This document shows, one piece after another, positions 50,776-55,582 of a DNA stretch of 55,582 bases. The position numbers and the translations under genes were made by a program. The DNA comes from Candidatus Obscuribacterium magneticum (GTDB lineage: Bacteria; Elusimicrobiota; Elusimicrobia; F11). Location: positions 1 to 55,582 of the forward strand of contig JAJAPZ010000014.1 in NCBI GenBank assembly GCA_020523905.1, written 5' to 3'. The notes beneath the pieces are model-generated. The model searched no databases. It was not told the DNA's origin and was given only the letters and a program-made list of their open reading frames with translations. Each line of letters starts with the position of its first letter. Within the stretch, counting starts at the first letter, position 1.

Positions 50776-51747
50776 CTATTTCGGGGCCAAAAGGGCCGCG
50801 ACAGATTCTTCTCCTGTGGAAATAAGATAACCCGATTCGTTGCGGAAATAGCGATCCGAGGTTTGGATCCCGATGAGCGGGGTGTCCCCCACAAGAGGCT
50901 TGGCTGAGACTAAAATTTCTTTCAACTGTTCCGGAGGAACCGTGTCAAGCGGTGTGTTAAACGATAGAAATCCAAACGCCGGCGAGGCGCCCTCCATTTG
51001 GGAGAGGGCGTCGCGGAGGACCGCTTTGACCGCTTCTTTGGTGACATCCGGTTGACCCTTGAACGCCGAGACGTGGACCTCGCTTAAGCCCCAGGCTGGA
51101 GACGATAGGCATTCAATGGCGGCAAATCCTCGGGGGAGGACGTTGTCCTTGCAGACCAGGCTGGCCTTTTGTTGAGACCGGAGCGCGAGCCCGACCACCC
51201 ATGAGTCGAGACCGATGTCGGCCGCCATCCGCCGTGAGGGTTCCAATATTTTTTTTGATTCCGTGTTATCGAAAAAAACAAGACCCCGGTGATCGTACTC
51301 GCGGTGAAGGTTTCCCCGGCTGTTTCTCAGTTGTGTCGAGAGGGAGGTGATCGCGGCCAAGACATTGTCGCCTTCGAGAGGTGCCGAGGCCAAGGTGAAA
51401 AGGATTTCCGATGATTGAATCAGCACCACGAATGAGGAATCCGGCGAAAGAAATTCGCTTGTAAAAACACGTTGAAAGGGAATGCCAATGAGTTTTTCCT
51501 CGCCTGTGACGAGTCGGACGCCTTCCACGAGATTTTGGAACTGGAAATTGTCGGAACCAAGGACCAGTGCGAGGCCGATGGGACCTTGATGGAGTTGTCC
51601 TTTGGCCATTTGCGCCGCCTCCCGCCCGCACTGGAAGGCGTCCGCTTGATGGCCGTGACCGACCGAGACGTGGGTTGATTCCGATAAGGACAGACTCATA
51701 GCAATAATAAGGATTGTCCTTATAATGAGGCGTTTCAAGGGAAACAT
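50776..51747 (-). CDS. FIST-domain-like protein
   Basis: A 323-residue protein. From residue 17 on (SVGHGHQADAFQCGREAAQMA...GPIGLALVLGSDNF) it follows the pattern of FIST N and C sensor domains, including VVGLALRS and a late PLIGIQTSDRYF. FIST domains are thought to bind small ligands such as amino acids and often sit beside kinases and cyclic di-GMP enzymes, as here. The ATG at 51747 adds a short hydrophobic start (IIRTILIIAMSLSL); ATG 51699 would give a plain cytoplasmic protein. The family match is moderate. Confidence 0.6.
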   Translation of the reverse strand: MFPLKRLIIRTILIIAMSLSLSESTHVSVGHGHQADAFQCGREAAQMAKGQLHQGPIGLALVLGSDNFQFQNLVEGVRLVTGEEKLIGIPFQRVFTSEFLSPDSSFVVLIQSSEILFTLASAPLEGDNVLAAITSLSTQLRNSRGNLHREYDHRGLVFFDNTESKKILEPSRRMAADIGLDSWVVGLALRSQQKASLVCKDNVLPRGFAAIECLSSPAWGLSEVHVSAFKGQPDVTKEAVKAVLRDALSQMEGASPAFGFLSFNTPLDTVPPEQLKEILVSAKPLVGDTPLIGIQTSDRYFRNESGYLISTGEESVAALLAPK

Positions 51748-51806
51748 AAAACCTATTTCTTGCCTTGAATTATTTTTATTTTGAGTCTAAATTTAGGGTG
51801 GATTTT

Positions 51807-52985
51807 ATGACCCCCGTATTGATTTCAATCGCGGTCGTTGGATTTTTCCTGGGCCTTGGCTTTTGGTGGCTGTGGCGGGGGCAGGTCCGCCAGATGGTCG
51901 CTTATAAATCAGCCCTTGAAATCAGCCAGAAACGGCTTGACCAACAAGTCTCCCAGACAAGCATTCTCATGCGGGCCTTGCCGAGCCTGCAGAGCATCCT
52001 GATGAGTTCAAAACTCTCCGAAACGTGGAAGGTCATATGTCTTGAGGAAGCACAGTCGATGGTTCACGGTCAGCTCGCTGTTTTCTGGAAATATGTTGAA
52101 AACAGTGACGATTTTGCCATTGATAGCATCCGTGAGTCGGGGAATTTGTCCCGGAAGGAGCTTCCACAGGCCTCGAAGGATGTTTATGAGTTGAAGACGG
52201 CTTTAAAAACGCGGTTGCCCGTCATCATCTCGTCGCCGCAGGGCAGCGCCGGTGAAAGCCGGCTGTCGGTCCCTTTTCTTGTCAGCGGCCGGCCCTTGGG
52301 CGTTTTCCAGTTCGTTCGTAAAGGCCAGGACAGTATCACGCAGCGGGAAGCGGATTTGGTCCATCTCTTTTTTCGGCAGTTGGCCTTGACCCTTGAAAAC
52401 CGGGACATGGTTGAAAACCGGGAAAAGTTTTACCTGGAGTTGGTGCAGACGCTGGCGGACATCCTGGATTCAAAAGACGCCTCCAAAGAGGGCCAGACGC
52501 GTAGAGCCCGGCGCCTGGCGCAGGCGATCGCCCGGGAATTGGAGCTTCCCGATGAATTTATTTATTACCTGGAATTTGCGGCGCTTCTCCATGACATCGG
52601 GAAGATTGCCATCGACGAGCAGGTGTTGAAAAAGCCGGGGAAGCTCACCCCCCAGGAGTTTGAGATCGTGAAAAAGCATCCCGAACTGGGGCATAAAATT
52701 TTGGCTCCGGTGTCTCTCCTGGCTCCCGTGGCTCCCATGGTCCTGTATCATCAGGAGTGGTTTAATGGGAAAGGGTATCCCGAGGGCTTAAGCGGGGAGG
52801 AGATTCCGCTCGGGGCTCGGATCGTGGCGATTTTAGATGCCTGGGGAGCCATGACGTGCGACCGGCCATGGCGGAAGTCGTTGACAAGAGAAGAGGCCGT
52901 GCAAGAAATCAAGAGGGGCGCCGGCACGCAATTTGATCCCAAGGTGGTCGACGCCTTTTTGGCCGCCATCGAAAAGGACGGGTGA
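51807..52985 (+). CDS. Membrane-anchored GAF/HD-GYP-type phosphodiesterase
   Basis: A 392-residue protein. It has one N-terminal membrane helix (LISIAVVGFFLGLGFWWLW), a GAF-like domain (about 60-200) and an HD-GYP-like domain with LLHDIGKIAID and YHQEWFNGKGYPEGLSGEEIP. The HHE motif of canonical members reads YHQE here, so activity may be altered. ATG 51807 is favoured by AGGGTGG about 8 bases upstream; a TTG at 51765 is possible. It diverges from the FIST-like gene. Confidence 0.87.
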   Translation: MTPVLISIAVVGFFLGLGFWWLWRGQVRQMVAYKSALEISQKRLDQQVSQTSILMRALPSLQSILMSSKLSETWKVICLEEAQSMVHGQLAVFWKYVENSDDFAIDSIRESGNLSRKELPQASKDVYELKTALKTRLPVIISSPQGSAGESRLSVPFLVSGRPLGVFQFVRKGQDSITQREADLVHLFFRQLALTLENRDMVENREKFYLELVQTLADILDSKDASKEGQTRRARRLAQAIARELELPDEFIYYLEFAALLHDIGKIAIDEQVLKKPGKLTPQEFEIVKKHPELGHKILAPVSLLAPVAPMVLYHQEWFNGKGYPEGLSGEEIPLGARIVAILDAWGAMTCDRPWRKSLTREEAVQEIKRGAGTQFDPKVVDAFLAAIEKDG

Positions 52986-52993
52986 TGATACCG

Positions 52994-53064
52994 CGTCATT
53001 CCGGCGAAAGCCGGAATCCATTCCGGTGTTCACGTCCTGGATTCCGGCTTTTGCCGGAATGACG
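52994..53064. repeat. Palindromic element, class A, reversed
   Basis: Arms CGTCATTCCGGCGAAAGCCG and GGCTTTTGCCGGAATGACG surround TTCCGGTGTTCACGTCC, the reverse complement of the usual centre. It lies between the HD-GYP gene and rsmI. Confidence 0.92.
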
Positions 53065-53110
53065 GAAGACCGGCTACGCCGCGGGAATGACGATTTGGTA
53101 ATCTTCCTAA

Positions 53111-53803
53111 ATGAGCGGAATTCTTTACCTTGTCCCCACGCCGATTGGAAACCTGTCGGACATCACCCTCCGGGCCATCGAGACCCTGAAAACCGTCCAA
53201 GTCGTCGCCTGCGAAGATACGCGGCGGACAGAGATTCTTTTGCGGCATCTCCAGATAAAGAAACCCTTGATGCGTTATGACGAGCATACGCATGCAAAAG
53301 CCAGTAGGGAGATTCTGCGCCTCTTAGAAACGGGGCAATCGGTGGCGCTCGTTTCGGATTCCGGGACCCCGACCATTTCCGATCCGGGCCGGCGTTTGGT
53401 GGAGGACGCCCTTCGGGCCCAGCGAACGGTGGTCCCTCTCCCAGGTCCCAGCGCCGTCCTCGCGGCCTTAAGCGCCGCCGGTCTTCCGGGAGAAGGCTTT
53501 GTTTTTTTAGGATTTCTTCCCCGTCGGGCGGGGCGGGCGGAGCGCGTATTGCGGGAGGCGCTCGGATTAGGTAGAAACGTCGTTGTTTTTGAGTCGCCCT
53601 TTCGGGTGATGGGAACACTGCAATGGATTGCTAAAATAGATCCGGCCTTGCGTGTCGTGATCGCCAGGGAATTGACGAAGGTGTATGAAGAATTCCTCCG
53701 CGGGCGGGCCGATGAACTGATGGAACGGATGGCCGGCCGGGAGGTCAAAGGCGAAGTGGTCCTGGTGATCGGACCTCCGGAGGAGAGAAAGGTCATTGAA
53801 TAG
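53111..53803 (+). CDS. rsmI: 16S rRNA (cytidine1402-2'-O)-methyltransferase
   Basis: It methylates C1402 of 16S rRNA in the decoding centre. The 230-residue protein has LYLVPTPIGNLSDITLRA, the ACEDTRRTE stretch, YDEHTHA, ALVSDSGTPTISDPG and PLPGPSAVLAALSAAGLP. The usual motif is SDAGTPGISDPG, so two positions differ. It lacks the C-terminal extension of the 286-residue E. coli enzyme. argC follows 14 bases later. Confidence 0.93.
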   Translation: MSGILYLVPTPIGNLSDITLRAIETLKTVQVVACEDTRRTEILLRHLQIKKPLMRYDEHTHAKASREILRLLETGQSVALVSDSGTPTISDPGRRLVEDALRAQRTVVPLPGPSAVLAALSAAGLPGEGFVFLGFLPRRAGRAERVLREALGLGRNVVVFESPFRVMGTLQWIAKIDPALRVVIARELTKVYEEFLRGRADELMERMAGREVKGEVVLVIGPPEERKVIE

Positions 53804-53817
53804 AGGAGAAACATACT

Positions 53818-54840
53818 TTGATTCGCGTATCAATTTTGGGAGCCAGTGGTTATTCCGGCGGCGAGTTGATTCGCCTCCTGACTAACCGGCCCAATATAAA
53901 ACTGCAGCATCTGACCTCCGAATCCTCCGGCGGCGAGGATATCGCCGCCCTTCATCCGTCTTTGCGCGGGCGCGTCCGCCGGCGGTTTGAAAATCTGGAT
54001 GTCAAAAAGATAAGTCGGGATTCCGACGTGGTCTTTTCCTGCTATCCGGCCGCGGTCGGGGTTAAACCGATTGTCCAGTTCCTGAAAGCGGGACTCAAGG
54101 TCATTGATCTGTCGGCTGATTTCCGGTTGCCCACCGCTCACCTGTATAAGACCTGGTATAAGGTCACGCATCCGGCGCCGGGTTTCATCGCCAAAGCCGT
54201 TTATGGATTGCCGGAATATTTCCGTGCCGAGATCCGGCAGGCATCTCTGATTGCCAACCCCGGCTGTTACGCCACGGCGACTCTTTTGGCGGTCCTGCCC
54301 CTTCTCAAGCACCGCTTGATTGAGACCGATAGCGTCATCGTGGATGCCAAATCCGGCGTATCGGGGGCGGGAAAGAAAGTGACGTCCCAATATATGTATT
54401 GTGAAGCCAATGAGAACCTTCAAGCCTATGCGGTGGCGGTTCACCGCCATCAACCGGAGATTGAGCAGGTCATTAAGAAAGTCACCCGTTTATCTGCGCG
54501 GGTGACCTTTGTTCCTCATCTTGTCCCCATGAATCGGGGGATCTTGTCGGTCATCTATGCCACACTGAAAAAGTCGATGAATAAGCGGGATCTTCGCGCC
54601 GTATTTTTGGAGGCCGCCACGGGGGAGCCTTTTGTCCGCCTTCTCCCCGAGGGCGAGCTCCCGCAAACGAAGAATGTCCTCAACACCAATTATTGTGATA
54701 TCGGGATCGCTCAGGATGTCCGCATGAAACGCGTCATTGTCCTGTCGGCCATTGACAACCTTGTCAAAGGGGCCGCGGGACAGGCCTTACAGAATATGAA
54801 TCTTTGTCTGCGTCGCCCTGAAACGGAGGGTTTGCTGTGA
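53818..54840 (+). CDS. argC: N-acetyl-gamma-glutamyl-phosphate reductase
   Basis: It makes N-acetylglutamate semialdehyde in arginine synthesis. The 340-residue protein has the NADP-binding ILGASGYSGGELIRLL, the catalytic C150 in LIANPGCYATAT and HLVPMNRGILSVIYA. It begins with TTG 53818 behind GAGGAGAA. The argJ gene lies just downstream. Confidence 0.96.
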   Translation: MIRVSILGASGYSGGELIRLLTNRPNIKLQHLTSESSGGEDIAALHPSLRGRVRRRFENLDVKKISRDSDVVFSCYPAAVGVKPIVQFLKAGLKVIDLSADFRLPTAHLYKTWYKVTHPAPGFIAKAVYGLPEYFRAEIRQASLIANPGCYATATLLAVLPLLKHRLIETDSVIVDAKSGVSGAGKKVTSQYMYCEANENLQAYAVAVHRHQPEIEQVIKKVTRLSARVTFVPHLVPMNRGILSVIYATLKKSMNKRDLRAVFLEAATGEPFVRLLPEGELPQTKNVLNTNYCDIGIAQDVRMKRVIVLSAIDNLVKGAAGQALQNMNLCLRRPETEGLL

Positions 54841-54867
54841 TCCCGGGTCATCGGAAAGGAGTCGTCT

Positions 54868-55164
54868 ATGGGTTTATGGTCTGTCTTAAAGCGTCTATTT
54901 GGTCTCGGAATGTCTCCGGCGAAGGGGTCGCCGGGGGATCGCTTGTTGCGTTGTATCGATTGCAACACCGAGTTTGTCTTTGATGAAGGGGAGCAGCACT
55001 TTTTCCGCTCCAAAGGATTCACCGATCCCAAACGCTGTCCCCGTTGCCGGAAACGGATGAAGGATCGGACGAAGCGGCGCGGGCGGTTCCAGCGCTTTTT
55101 CCGCGGCGGTCGGCCCCGTCGCCACAACGGACGGCGGGAGGAATCCCCTTACGTTGACGATTAG
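54868..55164 (+). CDS. Zinc-ribbon protein (zf_Tbcl type)
   Basis: A 98-residue protein with CIDC (C29, C32) and CPRC (C57, C60) separated by FVFDEGEQHFFRSKGFTDPKR, the pattern of 'probable zinc-ribbon' proteins of unknown function. The tail is very basic (GRFQRFFRGGRPRR), suggesting nucleic acid binding. AAGGAG lies 7 bases before the ATG. It sits between argC and argJ, apparently in the same operon. Confidence 0.85.
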   Translation: MGLWSVLKRLFGLGMSPAKGSPGDRLLRCIDCNTEFVFDEGEQHFFRSKGFTDPKRCPRCRKRMKDRTKRRGRFQRFFRGGRPRRHNGRREESPYVDD

Positions 55165-55177
55165 GTATTGATAAACC

Positions 55178-55582
55178 GTGAACGTTTCCCATTGGCCTCT
55201 CGGCTTTTCGGCGACCGGTTTGTCGGCCGGCCTTTCCCAAAAGAAGAACAAAAAGGACATGGCCCTTTTTGTCTCTCACCTGCCCGCCCACGGGGCGGCG
55301 CTTTTCACCAGCAATCAAGTCAAGGCGGCTCCGCTCCTTCTGACCCAGGAACGCCTTCTAGCTCATCGCGGTCGTGTGCGGGCCATTGTGGTCAATTCCG
55401 GAAGCGCCAACGCCGCCACGGGGAAAGCCGGTTTTGAGGATGCCCGGCAATCAACCGAATGGGTCGCCAAGCGATTGGGCGTCTCTCCGGAGGATGTCTG
55501 GGTGGCCTCCACCGGCGTGATCGGCCCCCGGATCAATATGGTGAAGTACAAAAAAGGGGTGGACCGCTTGGTCCGCAACCTA
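55178..55582 (+). CDS. argJ: Glutamate N-acetyltransferase / ArgJ, N-terminal part (cut by window edge)
   Basis: Starting at GTG 55178, 135 codons stay open to the last base. The product begins NVSHWPLGFSATGLSAGLSQ and continues with VSHLPAHGAALFTSNQVKAAP, VVNSGSANAATGKAG and VWVASTGVIG, as in ArgJ, which moves the acetyl group from N-acetylornithine to glutamate and, in some species, makes N-acetylglutamate from acetyl-CoA. The self-cleavage threonine lies beyond the window. Confidence 0.92.
   Translation, partial: MNVSHWPLGFSATGLSAGLSQKKNKKDMALFVSHLPAHGAALFTSNQVKAAPLLLTQERLLAHRGRVRAIVVNSGSANAATGKAGFEDARQSTEWVAKRLGVSPEDVWVASTGVIGPRINMVKYKKGVDRLVRNL

Noticed and set aside
1..55582. tRNA or rRNA genes and known riboswitches
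   Set aside because: I looked for cloverleaf-type and conserved rRNA stretches and saw none; a covariance-model search would be needed to be certain.

Overview
The window is a gene-dense, moderately GC-rich piece of a bacterial chromosome. I count about 47 protein genes, no rRNA or tRNA, and no CRISPR array. The host appears to be a Gram-negative bacterium: there is a heptosyltransferase-like GT9 enzyme, outer-membrane beta-barrel proteins of the PorV/PorQ (UPF0164) type, secreted proteins with type IX-like C-terminal domains, and periplasmic proteins. The dense load of palindromic repeats, a long-form IspG, an RNA-ligase-partner PIN protein and GAF-ANTAR/HD-GYP signalling suit an uncultured lineage (Elusimicrobiota, Omnitrophota or FCB-like). 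I cannot fix the phylum from the sequence alone.

Layout. 1-2.9 kb: a gene tail, then gnd and zwf (oxidative pentose phosphate pathway). 3.1-3.75 kb: a small DUF5678-like protein coupled to a retropepsin-like protease. 3.8-21.3 kb: a cell-surface glycan region with GT9, a methyltransferase, eight polytopic GT-C-like membrane proteins, a GT2 dolichol-phosphate-mannose-synthase-like enzyme and three membrane-anchored PA14 proteins. One of the PA14 proteins carries a transposase-type helix-turn-helix on its cytoplasmic side. Part of this region looks AT-richer than its surroundings. 21.4-30.8 kb: gltB-gltD, a lipoprotein-like Pcm, long-form ispG and a cold-shock gene. 31-36.7 kb: a pseudopilin, a response regulator, an RNA-ligase-partner PIN protein, a secreted protein overlapping a PorV-like barrel, and a TPR protein. 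36.8-40.3 kb: GAF-ANTAR with nadE, and an HD-GYP protein. 40.3-46.9 kb: a tightly overlapped operon hemC-hemD-subtilase-PorV-like-inositol monophosphatase. 47.1-53 kb: ndk, a histidine kinase/HD-GYP regulator pair, a FIST-like protein and a third HD-GYP protein. 53.1-55.6 kb: rsmI, argC, a zinc ribbon protein and the start of argJ.

The most unusual feature is a set of palindromic elements that lie between genes and also inside them in frame. In hemD, and at the 5' end of both PorV-like genes, an element sits immediately behind an ATGA stop/start overlap, so the gene now encodes an element-derived N-terminal stretch. In the 838-residue PA14 membrane protein three different elements are carried in one reading frame. 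In the RNA-ligase-partner gene a perfect 35-bp-arm palindrome adds about 34 residues. A subset of elements keeps a short central loop (GTGAACACCGG) while the stem sequence changes on both arms together. This resembles the Rickettsia palindromic elements in behaviour but has a different sequence.

A second theme is two copies of a cassette: a secreted cargo protein with a C-terminal sorting-like domain, followed with a 4-base overlap by its own PorV/PorQ-type barrel. This suggests cargo-dedicated PorV partners in a type IX-like secretion pathway. The core secretion genes are not in the window.
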